Shown in pieces: positions 1 through 8,505 of a stretch of 64,000 nt of DNA; position 1 is the first letter of the stretch; each line of letters starts with the position of its first letter. The stretch spans positions 113,366-177,365 of the forward strand of contig NZ_ARXR01000006.1 of NCBI RefSeq assembly GCF_015356855.1, in the 5' to 3' direction. The DNA is from Alloalcanivorax venustensis ISO4. GTDB taxonomy: Bacteria; Pseudomonadota; Gammaproteobacteria; Pseudomonadales; Alcanivoracaceae. Below the pieces are notes generated by a model. The model saw only the letters and a list, made by a program, of their open reading frames with translations, was not told the DNA's origin and did no database searches. The position numbers and the translations under genes were made by a program.

Positions 1-431
1 GGCTGCTCGCCGGCGTCGCTGTCCAGCAGCGCCGGCGCCTCCCGGTTGAAGCGCAGAATATCGCGCAGCAACGCCCAGTGACCGGGGTCCAGCAGATTGC
101 GGCGCCGCCCGAAAAAGCCGCCCAGGCCGTCGCCGCAGTATTCCACGCCGGTTTCCGCGTCGGTGACCGCGAAGCCCATGGCGGTGGGCTGGCGGCCGAT
201 GCCGAGCTCCGCCAGCAGCGCCTCGAAGCGCGGATAGGTGCGGTCGTTGAACACGATAAAGCCCATGTCCACGGCGTAGTCGCCGTGCTCGCGCTGCACG
301 TCCACGGTGAAGGTGTGGCCGCCCAGGCGGGGCTCGGCTTCGAACAGCGTCACCTGGTGGTCGCGGCTCAGATACCAGGCGGCGGTCAGGCCGGCGATGC
401 CGCCGCCGACAATGGCGATGCGCTGGCTCAA
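1..431 (-). CDS. FAD-dependent oxidoreductase (amine-oxidase-like), truncated by window edge
   Basis: The minus strand encodes a protein that opens with a dinucleotide-binding fold (IVGGGIAGLTAAW, then an acidic residue in LFEAE and GGHTFTV), typical of flavin-containing amine oxidase-like proteins. It probably starts at a TTG at 431, which overlaps the phrB stop as TTGA; no ATG lies nearby. The C-terminal part is beyond the window. Genes of this family often follow photolyase and MerR genes with DUF1365 and cyclopropane-fatty-acid synthase genes, so a lipid-modifying role in a light or oxidative stress operon is plausible but inferred. Confidence 0.8.
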   Translation of the reverse strand, partial: MSQRIAIVGGGIAGLTAAWYLSRDHQVTLFEAEPRLGGHTFTVDVQREHGDYAVDMGFIVFNDRTYPRFEALLAELGIGRQPTAMGFAVTDAETGVEYCGDGLGGFFGRRRNLLDPGHWALLRDILRFNREAPALLDSDAGEQ

Positions 432-1870
432 GAGGCGTCTCCGTTCTGCTGGTTCCAGGCGTCGCGGGCGGCGCGGAAGGCGCTCTCCACCCGCTGCTTG
501 ACGCCCTGGTGGGCGACGATCGTGGTGGGGTAATCCGGGGTCATCAAAGGCTGCTTCCAGGGTTCATGGATGGTCTTGTCGTCGGCGGTGGCCAGCTCCG
601 GCACATAGCGGGCGATAAAGCGGCCCTGCGGATCGAAGCGGTGGCTCTGGCGCACCGGACTGAATACACGGAAATACGGCGCGGCGTCGGTGCCGGTGGA
701 GGCGCTCCACTGCCAGCCGCCGTTGTTGGCGGCGAAGTCACCGTCCACCAGATGCGCCATGAAAAAGCGCTCCCCTTTGCGCCAGTCGATAAACAGATGC
801 TTGGTCAGGAACATGGCGGTGAGCATGCGCAGGCGGTTGTGCATCCAGCCGGTCTGCACCAGCTGGCGCATGGCGGCGTCCACCAGCGGGTAGCCGGTGC
901 GGCCTTCGCACCAGGCCTGGAAGTGCTCTTCGTTATCGCTCCATTGCAGCAGCGCGGTCTCCGGCCGGAACGGCGCGCCGGTGGCCAGCGACGGAAAGCG
1001 ATGCATGATCTGCCGGTAGAAATCCCGCCAGGCCAGCTCACCGATCCAGGTGGCCGCGCCCTCCCGGGCCTTGGCGTCCTGCAGCGCCGGCCGCGCCGCG
1101 AGGTAGGCGTCCAGCGGCGCCAGCGTGCCCGCCGACAGCGCCGCGGACAGGCCGCTGGTGCCGGGCTCGGCGGGAAAGTCCCGCCGCGCTTTGTAGTCGC
1201 CCAGATGCTGCTCGACGAAATCCTTCAGCTGGCCGCGCGCGGCGTCCTCGCCGGGGTGCCACAAGGCGGTCACCGAGTCCGGCACGGACAGCGTCTCCAG
1301 CGCCCGCTCCACCCGATCACGGCCGACAAAGCGGCCCTGCCCGCCGGGCCAGTCCGGCGCCGGCACCGCCTCGGGCTGAAGGTCGTCCATCCACACGTCC
1401 CAGCGCTTCTTATAGGCGGTAAAGACGGTATAGGGCGTGCCCTTGCCGGTGTGCAGCGCCCTCGGCGGCACCAGCACGCCGTCGTCGAAACCGTGGATGC
1501 GCACGCCCTGCGCTTCCAGGCGGCGGGCCACCGCCCGGTCCCGGTTCAGTTCGTTGAGCGGGTACTCCCGGTTGCAGAACACCTCGGTGACGCCCTGCTC
1601 GGCCACGAAGTGTTCCAGGGCGGTAACGCTGCCGTCGAAATCGCCGCCGTCGAGCACATGCAGATCCACGCCCCGCGCCGCCAGGGACTCGCCCAGCTCC
1701 AGCAGGCTGTGCAGCACGAACCAGCGGCGCGCCGGCGCCACGCCGTGGGCGTCCCACTGGTCCGGGCACAGAATGTGCAGTGCCGTGACCGCGTCGCCGC
1801 CGGCCAGCGCCTGGGTCAGCGGGGTGTGCCCGTGACAGCGCAGATCATTACGAAACCAGACCAGTCGCAC
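428..1870 (-). CDS. phrB: Deoxyribodipyrimidine photo-lyase
   Basis: The 480-residue product repairs UV pyrimidine dimers in DNA using blue light and FAD. It begins with the photolyase alpha/beta antenna domain (LVWFRNDLRCHGHTPL) and ends with the helical FAD-binding domain, seen in WRDFYRQIMHRFP, GYPLVDAAMRQL, WMHNRLRM and NGGWQWSASTGTDAAPYFR. Length is normal for class I CPD photolyases. Its start lies inside the 3' end of the upstream MerR gene and its stop touches the next gene, so it is translated from one operon. The operon promoter carries a LitR/PplR-like operator, which fits light induction. Confidence 0.96.
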   Translation of the reverse strand: MRLVWFRNDLRCHGHTPLTQALAGGDAVTALHILCPDQWDAHGVAPARRWFVLHSLLELGESLAARGVDLHVLDGGDFDGSVTALEHFVAEQGVTEVFCNREYPLNELNRDRAVARRLEAQGVRIHGFDDGVLVPPRALHTGKGTPYTVFTAYKKRWDVWMDDLQPEAVPAPDWPGGQGRFVGRDRVERALETLSVPDSVTALWHPGEDAARGQLKDFVEQHLGDYKARRDFPAEPGTSGLSAALSAGTLAPLDAYLAARPALQDAKAREGAATWIGELAWRDFYRQIMHRFPSLATGAPFRPETALLQWSDNEEHFQAWCEGRTGYPLVDAAMRQLVQTGWMHNRLRMLTAMFLTKHLFIDWRKGERFFMAHLVDGDFAANNGGWQWSASTGTDAAPYFRVFSPVRQSHRFDPQGRFIARYVPELATADDKTIHEPWKQPLMTPDYPTTIVAHQGVKQRVESAFRAARDAWNQQNGDAS

Positions 1871-2735
1871 CCTGTTCTCCTTGCTGTTGAGTGATTGATT
1901 CGGCGTCGTCCATTCGCTTCGCCACCGCCTGGTAGTCGCCCGGCTCGCACGGCAGCCAGGCCGGCGTCGGCGGGTCCCCGGCCAGGGCCGGTCCCGCGCA
2001 AAGAAAGGCGCCTTCGGGCTGTTGCTCCGGCCACAGCTGAGCGATCTGCCGGCGTGCCGGGCGCTCGCCGAGCATCCACACCACGCCGGCCAGACGCGGC
2101 TCCGCCAGCCAGGGGGTCAGCGCCGGCCAGGCCACCGGCGTTTCCAGGCACCACACCGGCCGGTCCGCCACCGCCGCCTGAATCAGCGCCGGCAGCGGAT
2201 CGCCCACCGCCATCACCAGCCAGGCCCGCTCGCGTCGACCCGGCGCCCGGGCCAGAAGCCGGCCGGCCAGCTTCTGGCGCAGAAAGCTGTCCAGCAGCGC
2301 CTGGGACGCACCGAGGCCCGGCAGCGCGCGCAGATGATCGCGCAACGGGTCGCAAAATCCCGTGACCACCCGACCCAGCGGATAGTCGCCGGTGAGCCGC
2401 TGGAACAACTGCTCGAGACGACGCACGTTGCGCGCCTCCAGGGCCAGCAGTGCATCTTCCATGGCGTCCCGCCAGGGGCCGGCCACCTCGGTCACCGGGC
2501 CGCCATCCTGCTCCAGTACCGGGCGCACCTGGCTGATCGGCAGCCCCCGATCCAGCCAGGACAGAATCCGCTCGATCACCGCCAGATCCTGGTCGCTGTA
2601 GCGGCGGTGGCCGCGCTCGGTGCGCGCCGGCCGGATCAGCCCGTAGCGGCGCTCCCAGGCGCGCAGCGTCACCGGGTGCACACCGCTTTGCCGGCTCACC
2701 GCCTGAATGCTGTAACCGTCGTCGAAAGCTTTCAT
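1848..2735 (-). CDS. MerR-family transcriptional regulator (LitR/PplR-like, no B12 motif seen)
   Basis: The 295-residue regulator has a MerR winged-helix domain at residues 8-75 (YSIQAVSRQSGVHPVTLRAWERRYG, then RGHRRYSDQDLAVIERI). The remaining ~200 residues are where LitR/CarH proteins bind cobalamin, but no DxHxxG motif is visible, so direct B12 light sensing looks unlikely. It sits between a DUF523/DUF1722 gene (7 bp gap) and phrB (23 bp overlap). The TGTACA-N12-TGTACA element at 3746-3769 upstream of the operon is its likely autoregulatory operator. Pseudomonas PplR regulators are said to rely on a separate LOV photosensor; none is present in this window. Confidence 0.85.
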   Translation of the reverse strand: MKAFDDGYSIQAVSRQSGVHPVTLRAWERRYGLIRPARTERGHRRYSDQDLAVIERILSWLDRGLPISQVRPVLEQDGGPVTEVAGPWRDAMEDALLALEARNVRRLEQLFQRLTGDYPLGRVVTGFCDPLRDHLRALPGLGASQALLDSFLRQKLAGRLLARAPGRRERAWLVMAVGDPLPALIQAAVADRPVWCLETPVAWPALTPWLAEPRLAGVVWMLGERPARRQIAQLWPEQQPEGAFLCAGPALAGDPPTPAWLPCEPGDYQAVAKRMDDAESITQQQGEQGATGLVS

Positions 2736-2742
2736 GGCTGTC

Positions 2743-3717
2743 TCATACCCGGTTGCGCAGCCCCAGCGCGTCCGGGTAGGGGCGCAGGTACTGCTGGGTG
2801 GCCAGGTAGGGCTGCTCCACCTTGCTCTGGGCGGCGCGCAGCATCGTCATCGGCACCACCAGCGGCACCTCGCCGCGCAGATAGGCGTCGATCTGTTCGT
2901 GGATCGCGGCGCGGTCCTGCTCGCCCAGCTCGTCTCGCAGAAAGCCCATCAAATGCAGCATGGTGTTGACGTGGGCGCCCGGCGAGATGCGCTTGGCCAT
3001 GGCCGGCATAAAGGCGTGGATATAGTCGTCGGCGATGTCCGCCAACGGTCGCTTCTTAAGGTCGGCGAGCAGCGGCCCCAGGCGCCGATAGGTGGCCTGG
3101 CAGTGGGCCAGAAGCTGGAATTTATGGCGGCTGTGGAAGTCGATCAGGCCCTTGGCGGTCAGGCCGCCCTCGCGCTCGGTCAGCCGGCACCAGTCGTCGT
3201 AGACGAACACACGCTCGACGAAGTTCTCACGCAGGCGGTCATCGTTAAGACGGCCCTCCTCTTCCACCGGCATCAGCGGAAAACGGTCCATCAACGCCGC
3301 CGCGAACAGGCCGCTGGCGTCGCGCCGCGCCACCTCGCCGTCCTCGCGGTAAACGCGAATGCGCTCCATGCCGCAGCTCGGCGACTTGGCCATCAGCACG
3401 AAGCCGCGCAGATCCGCCAGCCGCTCCACGGCCTCGGTCACGAAGCCGTCCATCAGAGCAGTAAAATCCCGGTCGCCGCGGGTCGCCTTGAGGCGCACGC
3501 CGTCGTCGGTCTCCACCAAGTGCATGGCCGGCCGCGGCGTGGACAGCCCGGCGCCCATCTCCGGACACAGGGAGCGGAACCGGAAATAGCGCGCCAGCAC
3601 CCCGGTGCAATAGCGGGAATGCTTATGGCCGCCGTCGTGGCGCACCTCGCGGCCCATCAGGCAGGCACTGATGCCCACCGGAATCCGCTGATCGTCGCTG
3701 TCTGAATGCCGCCCCAT
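2743..3717 (-). CDS. DUF523 and DUF1722 domain protein (YbgA family)
   Basis: The 324-residue protein has an N-terminal DUF523 domain (IPVGISACLMGREVRHDGG, CPEMGAGL, KSPSCGMERI) with several conserved cysteines, followed by a DUF1722/YbgA domain from about residue 190 (KGLIDFHSRHKFQLLAHC). Fusions of the two are common beside photolyase genes. The biochemical role is not established; the cysteines may bind a metal or sulfur. It is the first gene of the operon, and its ATG at 3717 follows GGAGG in the leader. The conserved link to phrB and the MerR regulator suggests a light or DNA-damage response role. Confidence 0.9.
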   Translation of the reverse strand: MGRHSDSDDQRIPVGISACLMGREVRHDGGHKHSRYCTGVLARYFRFRSLCPEMGAGLSTPRPAMHLVETDDGVRLKATRGDRDFTALMDGFVTEAVERLADLRGFVLMAKSPSCGMERIRVYREDGEVARRDASGLFAAALMDRFPLMPVEEEGRLNDDRLRENFVERVFVYDDWCRLTEREGGLTAKGLIDFHSRHKFQLLAHCQATYRRLGPLLADLKKRPLADIADDYIHAFMPAMAKRISPGAHVNTMLHLMGFLRDELGEQDRAAIHEQIDAYLRGEVPLVVPMTMLRAAQSKVEQPYLATQQYLRPYPDALGLRNRV

Positions 3718-3745
3718 GGTTGCCTCCGTCCGGTGCGCTTGAAGC

Positions 3746-3784
3746 TGTACAAACCGTTATAGTTGTACAAGTCTCGGGCGTCAC
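3746..3784 (-). promoter_or_regulatory. Promoter with TGTACA-N12-TGTACA operator
   Basis: Two TGTACA half-sites (3746-3751 and 3764-3769) are separated by exactly 12 bp. On the minus strand TATAAC (3761-3756) lies inside the 12-bp gap and GTGACG (3784-3779) lies 17 bp upstream, a plausible -10/-35 pair. A repressor on both half-sites would cover the -10. The arrangement matches my recollection of the Pseudomonas PplR/LitR operator consensus. It drives the DUF523/DUF1722-merR-phrB operon. Confidence 0.65.
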
Positions 3785-3892
3785 CCATGAAGGCTTTGTG
3801 AAGCAGGTCTCAAGGTGAAACGATGAAGGCGGGAAAGCAGGGACATTTAAAGCTGTTTTACACACGGCGGCGCGGGATCGTGGCACAGTGAA

Positions 3893-4011
3893 TTCGCGTT
3901 GCTGGCCACGGACGGTCAACGTCTCCCCCAGGACGTCACGCAACGCGCATCCCCCCTTCCTTCAGGCATTTGAAGGAACCCCAGGCCGCCTCCCCCCAGG
4001 CGGCCTTTTTT
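3893..4011 (+). ncRNA. Candidate structured small RNA
   Basis: No protein is evident here, but the plus strand can fold into three successive hairpins. The first has outer arms CGCGTTGC (3895-3902) and GCAACGCG (3940-3947) and an inner ACGTC/GACGT stem with loop TCCCCCAG. The second has arms TTCCTTCA (3957-3964) and TGAAGGAA (3971-3978). The third is an intrinsic terminator with loop TCCCCCCA. The unpaired C-runs could pair with Shine-Dalgarno sequences. The 5' end is a guess, as I could not assign a convincing promoter, and I do not recognise a known family. Confidence 0.4.
3983..4011 (+). terminator. Intrinsic terminator on plus strand
   Basis: An 8-bp perfect stem (AGGCCGCC at 3983-3990 with GGCGGCCT at 3999-4006) is followed by six T residues. 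No plus-strand protein gene lies upstream, which supports a short non-coding transcript ending here. The minus strand has no T-run after the stem, so it is not an obvious terminator for modC. Confidence 0.75.
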
Positions 4012-4044
4012 ATGCCCGCGGCATTCAGAAAGGTTGGCTCTTTA

Positions 4045-4205
4045 GGTGTTCGGTGCTCCGTATCGGAGACGCGGTGCAATGGTGGTGCCTTCCGGGATCG
4101 CTCAAGCCGTCCATGGCCGCTCTCATTTGGCCATCCATGGCCAAATAGGTCCCTCCAGGCACCACCATTGCCCCGCTCACTCTGCAGCGGAACCGCCACG
4201 GGTCA
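4045..4205. repeat. Dispersed ~161-bp structured repeat, copy 1
   Basis: This stretch between the sRNA candidate and modC is nearly identical to 23843-24004, and a decayed copy lies at 25416-25513. It contains CTCCG-TAT-CGGAG, a long stem with arms CAATGGTGGTGCCT and AGGCACCACCATTG, a central TTTGGCCA/TGGCCAAA hairpin and GCGG-AA-CCGC. No coding capacity and no terminal inverted repeats were seen. It may be a small non-autonomous mobile element or a structured RNA or DNA site. Confidence 0.75.
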
Positions 4206-4290
4206 GAAGAACCGTCAGGACCTTTCTACGAAGCTGGGTTTGTGGGAGCAAGTCTTGTGGGAGCAGGTCCCGGATACTGAGCACCAATCT

Positions 4291-5322
4291 CTAAAACTCC
4301 GTAAGCAACGACACCGCCGAAGCCTTGAACAGCAGAACCACCCGGCCACCCTCATGCAACCCGAGCCGCGCCTGACTCCGCACCGTCACCCGCGCCTGGA
4401 TCGACTGCCGCTCGCACAGAGATTCCACCAGCACTCCGGAATCCTGCACCGTGACACCGGTGATGCGCGCCGGCAGCTGGTTCATCAGGCTCACGCCGGC
4501 CAGCTCGGCGACGCTCAGGGCCACGTCGTCGGCGTGCAGCAGCAGGCGCACCGGCGTGCCCGCCGGCGGCAGGCGCGGGGTACGCACCCACAGGGTTCGT
4601 GCGCCGAAGGCCACCGGAAGCAGGCCGGCTTCCGCCTGCCCGGAGAGAGCCTCCCCCAACAGCACCGAGCACGGCGAGGCCTGACCCTGGTAGCGTCGCA
4701 AACCCGGCAGCAAGGCACCGCAATAAGAGACGCCGCCGGGTTCCAGGATCGCCACCTGGTCGCAGAGCCGGGCGATGTCTTCGATCTGGTGGGCTACCAG
4801 CACCACGTCGCAGCCCAGGCGCCGGGTGAGGGCCTGCAGCTTGGGATAGAGGCGGTGCCGGCTGTCGTCGTCGAGCGCGGAAAACGGCTCATCCAGCAGC
4901 AGCAGGCGTGGCCGGCGCAGTAACGCCAGCGCCAGCGACACCCGGCGGCGCTGGCCGCCGCTTAACTGCGGGGGACAGAGAGGGCGCAAACCGTCGATGT
5001 CGAGATCCCGGATCAGCTCGCCGGTCAGGTCACCGGTTTGATGGTGGCGCGCCACCCGCCGCAGGTGCCGGGCCACGGTCCAGTGATCAATCAGCGCCGG
5101 GGTTTGCGACACCAGCGACACCCGGCGGGCCAGCGCCGCCGGCGTCACCGCCCGGTCTTCGACACGCAAACGGTGAGCCGCCGGGTTGAGGCCGGCCAGC
5201 GCCCGCAGCAGCGTGCTCTTGCCCACCCCGGAGTGCCCCAGCAGGCCGAGCCATCCGCTTTGCGCCCGCACCCGGGCGCGCAGGGCCACCGGCGCCGCGA
5301 GGGTGACATCAAAATCGATCAT
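4291..5322 (-). CDS. modC: Molybdate ABC transporter ATP-binding protein
   Basis: The 343-residue ATPase energises molybdate import. Walker A is GHSGVGKST (residues 29-37), the signature is LSGGQRRRVSLAL and Walker B is LLLLDEPFSALD. The C-terminal ~120 residues form the molybdate-binding MOP/TOBE region usual for ModC. The start overlaps the modB stop by 14 bp, as in most modBC operons. It is the last gene of the minus-strand nitrate/molybdenum block. The next 570 bp hold no protein gene and no clear minus-strand terminator. Confidence 0.95.
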   Translation of the reverse strand: MIDFDVTLAAPVALRARVRAQSGWLGLLGHSGVGKSTLLRALAGLNPAAHRLRVEDRAVTPAALARRVSLVSQTPALIDHWTVARHLRRVARHHQTGDLTGELIRDLDIDGLRPLCPPQLSGGQRRRVSLALALLRRPRLLLLDEPFSALDDDSRHRLYPKLQALTRRLGCDVVLVAHQIEDIARLCDQVAILEPGGVSYCGALLPGLRRYQGQASPCSVLLGEALSGQAEAGLLPVAFGARTLWVRTPRLPPAGTPVRLLLHADDVALSVAELAGVSLMNQLPARITGVTVQDSGVLVESLCERQSIQARVTVRSQARLGLHEGGRVVLLFKASAVSLLTEF

Positions 5323-5989
5323 GGCGGCGGCCGCTCCATTGCGACAGCAACACCGTGGCCACGGCGATCGCCATCATGGTCAGCGCCAGCCGGTTGGCGG
5401 CCTGGTAGTTCATTTGCTCGACATGCTCAAACAAGGCCACCGACAGCACCCGGGTTTCGCCGGGAATATTGCCGCCGATCATCAGCACCACGCCGAACTC
5501 ACCCAGGGTGTGGGCGAAGCAGAGCAAGGCGGCGCTCACCAGCGCCGGCCGGATACCGGGGATAACGATAAACAGAAACCGGTACCAGCCCGGGAAGCCG
5601 AGCACCCTGCCCGCTTCATCCAGGGCCGGGCCGCTTTGCTGCAAGGCCGCTTCCAGGGGACGAAACGCGAACGGCAGGCTGTAGATCAGAGAGCCGATCA
5701 GAATGCCGGTAAAGCTGAACGCCAGTTGCTGGTCGAACAGGCGCGCCAGCAAGGAGCCGGGCGGATGCGCCGGGGAAAACGCCACCAGCAGGTAGTAGCC
5801 GAGCACGGTAGGCGGCAACACCAGCGGCAGCATCACCAGGGATTGGATCAGGCTCCGCCCGCGCGAGTCGCGGCGCACCAGCAACCAGGCCAGCGGCAGG
5901 CACACAGCCACCAGAATAACGGTAGTGGTGGCGGCCAGTTTGACCGTCAGCAACAGGGCCTGGGCGTCACCGCTAGCGAGCCAGGGCAT
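5309..5989 (-). CDS. modB: Molybdate ABC transporter permease
   Basis: The 226-residue inner-membrane protein has about five hydrophobic segments, including TVKLAATTTVILVAVCLPLAW and SLVMLPLVLPPTVLGYYLLV. A cytoplasmic loop, DEAGRVLGFPGWYRFLFIVIP, carries the EAA-type motif that docks with ModC. Length and order (modA-modB-modC) are standard. It overlaps modA by 17 bp and modC by 14 bp, indicating coupled translation. Confidence 0.95.
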   Translation of the reverse strand: MPWLASGDAQALLLTVKLAATTTVILVAVCLPLAWLLVRRDSRGRSLIQSLVMLPLVLPPTVLGYYLLVAFSPAHPPGSLLARLFDQQLAFSFTGILIGSLIYSLPFAFRPLEAALQQSGPALDEAGRVLGFPGWYRFLFIVIPGIRPALVSAALLCFAHTLGEFGVVLMIGGNIPGETRVLSVALFEHVEQMNYQAANRLALTMMAIAVATVLLSQWSGRRHDRF

Positions 5990-6743
5990 CGGTGCCTCCT
6001 GGTAAGGCGTAGCCGGCGGCGCGAATCAGCCGGCCCGCCCGCTCGGAGAACAGAAACGCCATAAAGGCTTCGGCCAGCGGATCGCCGGGGTTCACCACCA
6101 CGCCCTGCTGCACCAGCGGCCGGTGCCAGTCGGCGGGCAGCACACGGTATTCACCCCGCCGCGCTTGAATCAGGCTCAGCGCCACCAGCCCCAGGTCGGC
6201 GTTGCCGCCGTCCACCAACTGGGTGGCTTGGCTGACATTGGCGGCGACCACGATTCGCCAGCGCGGCGCCGGCCGCGCATCGCGGTAGCGGGCGATGGCC
6301 GCTTCGGCGGCGCGGCCGTAGGGCGCGGTGGCCGGGTTGGCGATGGCCAGGGTGTATTGGCGCTCGCCGTTCAAACCCAGACCACGTGGGTCCCAGATCG
6401 CCAGCCGCCCCAGCGCGTAGGTGCGCGGCACGCTACTGCCGTTGTTCCGGTGCAGCGCCGCCGGGTAGGCGCTGTCGGCGGACAGGAACAGCTGGTATGG
6501 GGCGCCGTGGCGAATCTGCTGGTAAAGGTGGCCGGACGCGCCGCTGATCAAATCCAGCGCCACCTGGGGATGATCTTCGTTGAACAGAACGGCCAGCTTT
6601 TTCAGGGTGGGATAGAAATTGCTGGCGCAGGCAATGCGTAATTCGCCCTCTTCCCGCGCCTCAACCGGGGGCGCGAGACAGAACGCCACCAACATTAGCA
6701 GCCCGACTGCTTGCCGGCCGATTCGCTTCCCGGCGCGGCTCAT
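5973..6743 (-). CDS. modA: Molybdate-binding periplasmic protein
   Basis: The 256-residue protein captures molybdate for ModBC. I chose the ATG at 6743, one base past the moaE stop, because it gives a clean Sec signal peptide (arginine-lysine start, hydrophobic LLMLVAFCLA, cleavage near VEA-RE). A longer reading would start inside moaE. The mature part begins LRIACASNFYPTLKKLAVLF and includes SGASGHLYQQIRHGAPYQLF, typical of ModA-family proteins. No ModE repressor gene lies nearby, so molybdate control of this operon is not evident. Confidence 0.93.
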   Translation of the reverse strand: MSRAGKRIGRQAVGLLMLVAFCLAPPVEAREEGELRIACASNFYPTLKKLAVLFNEDHPQVALDLISGASGHLYQQIRHGAPYQLFLSADSAYPAALHRNNGSSVPRTYALGRLAIWDPRGLGLNGERQYTLAIANPATAPYGRAAEAAIARYRDARPAPRWRIVVAANVSQATQLVDGGNADLGLVALSLIQARRGEYRVLPADWHRPLVQQGVVVNPGDPLAEAFMAFLFSERAGRLIRAAGYALPGGTDALAR

Positions 6744-6744
6744 C

Positions 6745-7203
6745 TCACAGCGCCACGGCGTCAGCGTACCAGCGCCCGGCGGCGCGGACGTCGTTGGCAG
6801 CGGCATCAAGCCAGCGGGCGCCGTCGGGGCAATGCTCTTTTTTCCAGAACGGCGCCCGGGTTTTGAGCTGGTCGATCAGGAAATGGGCCGCCTGAAACGC
6901 TTCGGCGCGGTGGCGGGTGGCCACCGCCACGAACACGATCTGCTCGCCGGCGGCGAGCCGGCCGACCCGGTGCAGCAGACGCACCGCGCGGCAATCCCAG
7001 CGGCGCCGCGCCTCGTCCACGAAGCCCTGCAACTGGCGCTCGCACATGCCGGGGTAATGCTCCAGCTCCAGCGCCTGCACGGCGCCGTCGCCGCCGCGCA
7101 CCCGGCCGACGAAGAACACCACCGCGCCGGCCTCCCCGGCCTGCTCGCAAAGCCGCCGGTACTGGTCGCCCACATCGAAGTCGTCTTGCTGCACCGAGAT
7201 CAT
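6745..7203 (-). CDS. moaE: Molybdopterin synthase catalytic subunit MoaE
   Basis: The 152-residue large subunit of molybdopterin synthase inserts two sulfurs into cyclic pyranopterin monophosphate, using the MoaD thiocarboxylate. Family features are GAVVFFVGRVRG near the N-terminus, LELEHYPGMCERQL, HRVGRLAAGEQIVFVAV, AFQAAHFLIDQLKTRAPFWKKE and a final W. It directly follows moaD and is followed by modA one base later. Confidence 0.96.
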   Translation of the reverse strand: MISVQQDDFDVGDQYRRLCEQAGEAGAVVFFVGRVRGGDGAVQALELEHYPGMCERQLQGFVDEARRRWDCRAVRLLHRVGRLAAGEQIVFVAVATRHRAEAFQAAHFLIDQLKTRAPFWKKEHCPDGARWLDAAANDVRAAGRWYADAVAL

Positions 7204-7449
7204 CTAGCCTCCGGTCACCGGGGGAAAGAACGCCACTTCGTCGCCGTCGCGCACCGGCGTCTGGCCGTTGGCCATTTCCTGATTCACCGCGCTCAGCAAG
7301 CGGCCGTCCAGGTGCGCCGCCCAGTGCGGGTATTGGTGAATCAGATGCCGGCGCAACGCCGCCACCGACAGCGGCGACGGCGGGCACAGGTCGAGGAAGT
7401 CGCAGTCCAGCGCTTCCCGCAGGCGGGCGAAAAAGCGTATCCGGATCAT
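7204..7449 (-). CDS. moaD: Molybdopterin synthase sulfur carrier MoaD
   Basis: The 81-residue ubiquitin-like sulfur carrier starts at [14 protein letters not shown] and ends with the Gly-Gly tail (PPVTGG) that is adenylated and thiocarboxylated before sulfur transfer. I chose the ATG at 7449, which overlaps the moaC stop as ATGA; a longer reading runs into moaC and lacks homology. The activating enzyme MoeB is not in this window and must be encoded elsewhere. Confidence 0.95.
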   Translation of the reverse strand: MIRIRFFARLREALDCDFLDLCPPSPLSVAALRRHLIHQYPHWAAHLDGRLLSAVNQEMANGQTPVRDGDEVAFFPPVTGG

Positions 7450-7928
7450 GCCTGCGCCCCCCGGTGCCAGTCGCCGCCGGCGCCGCCGCTCTTGGTCTCC
7501 AGGCGGACCGTGTCGATCGACATGCCCCGGTCCACCGCCTTGCACATGTCGTAGAGCGTCAGGCCCGCCACCGACACGGCGGTGAGCGCTTCCATCTCCA
7601 CCCCGGTGGGCGCGGTGGTTTTGCACTGGGCCTGGATATGGATGGTGCCGTTGTCGTGGTCCAGCTCGAACTCAACCGTGACACCGCTGAGCGGAATCTG
7701 GTGGCAGAGCGGGATCAGCTCCCAGCACTTCTTCGCCGCCTGGATCGCGGCGATACGCGCCACCGCCAGCACATCGCCTTTTTTCAGACCGTTGTCGCAG
7801 ATCAGCGCCAGGGTGGCCGGCGCCGCCCGCACCCGGCCGCTGGCTCGGGCCACCCGGGCGCTGTCGGTCTTGGCGGACACATCCACCATGTGCGCGTGGC
7901 CGTTCTGGTCAGTGTGCGTCAGCGACAT
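7446..7928 (-). CDS. moaC: Cyclic pyranopterin monophosphate synthase MoaC
   Basis: The 160-residue enzyme converts the product of MoaA to cyclic pyranopterin monophosphate. Characteristic stretches are [37 protein letters not shown], the catalytic [13 protein letters not shown], and [25 protein letters not shown]. Length is normal. Its start lies 20 bp inside moaB and its stop overlaps moaD. Confidence 0.97.
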   Translation of the reverse strand: MSLTHTDQNGHAHMVDVSAKTDSARVARASGRVRAAPATLALICDNGLKKGDVLAVARIAAIQAAKKCWELIPLCHQIPLSGVTVEFELDHDNGTIHIQAQCKTTAPTGVEMEALTAVSVAGLTLYDMCKAVDRGMSIDTVRLETKSGGAGGDWHRGAQA

Positions 7929-8505
7929 GGGCCGGCCCTCCGTTGTCGGTTTCGCGGCTGTCGCAGGCGCGGTCCGCGCCCTTCAGATGCGACACGAAAT
8001 TGCACGGCCGGTGGGCGGCGTCCAGCTGCTCCACCAGGATGCGGTCCCAGGCCAGCCGACAGGCGTTGGTGCTGCCCGGCAGGCACACCACCAGGGTGCC
8101 GTTGGCCAGCCCGGCCACGCAGCGGGACTGCAGGGTGGAGGTGCCGATCTCCTCCAGGGAGAGCGCCCGGAACAGCTCGCCGAAGCCGTCCACGGTTTTG
8201 TCGAACAGCACGCTGACCGCCTCCGGGGTGCTGTCGCGACCGCTGAAGCCGGTGCCGCCGGTGATCAGCACCACCTGCACGGCGGGATCGGCGATCCAGC
8301 GGGACACCTCGGCGCGGATCAGGTAGATGTCATCCACCACCAGCCGCCGGTCGGCGTTGCGGTGGCCCTGCTCAAGCAGCCGGGAACGCAACAGATCGCC
8401 GGAGCTGTCCTCGGCCAGGGAGCGGCTGTCCGACACGGTCAGCACGGCAATGTCCAGCGGCCGGGCGCAACGCGGTGCGGCCCGGGTCACGGGGGAAAGG
8501 GTCAT
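7909..8505 (-). CDS. moaB: Molybdenum cofactor biosynthesis protein MoaB
   Basis: The 198-residue protein belongs to the MoaB/Mog family that adenylates molybdopterin or helps insert molybdenum. It shows [21 protein letters not shown] and the MPT-binding [19 protein letters not shown], then [13 protein letters not shown]. The N-terminus is slightly longer than in E. coli MoaB. It is coupled by overlap to mobA (4 bp) and moaC (20 bp). With MoeA encoded upstream, the set needed for metal insertion is present. Confidence 0.94.
   Translation of the reverse strand: MTLSPVTRAAPRCARPLDIAVLTVSDSRSLAEDSSGDLLRSRLLEQGHRNADRRLVVDDIYLIRAEVSRWIADPAVQVVLITGGTGFSGRDSTPEAVSVLFDKTVDGFGELFRALSLEEIGTSTLQSRCVAGLANGTLVVCLPGSTNACRLAWDRILVEQLDAAHRPCNFVSHLKGADRACDSRETDNGGPAHVADAH

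Noticed and set aside
509..1894. Long plus-strand open frame (461 codons) opposite phrB
   Set aside because: It is the antisense shadow of phrB and has low-complexity His/Arg/Gly-rich composition without family features.
3888..4148. Plus-strand open frame over the sRNA candidate
   Set aside because: It runs through a strong terminator and the repeat, with no family features.
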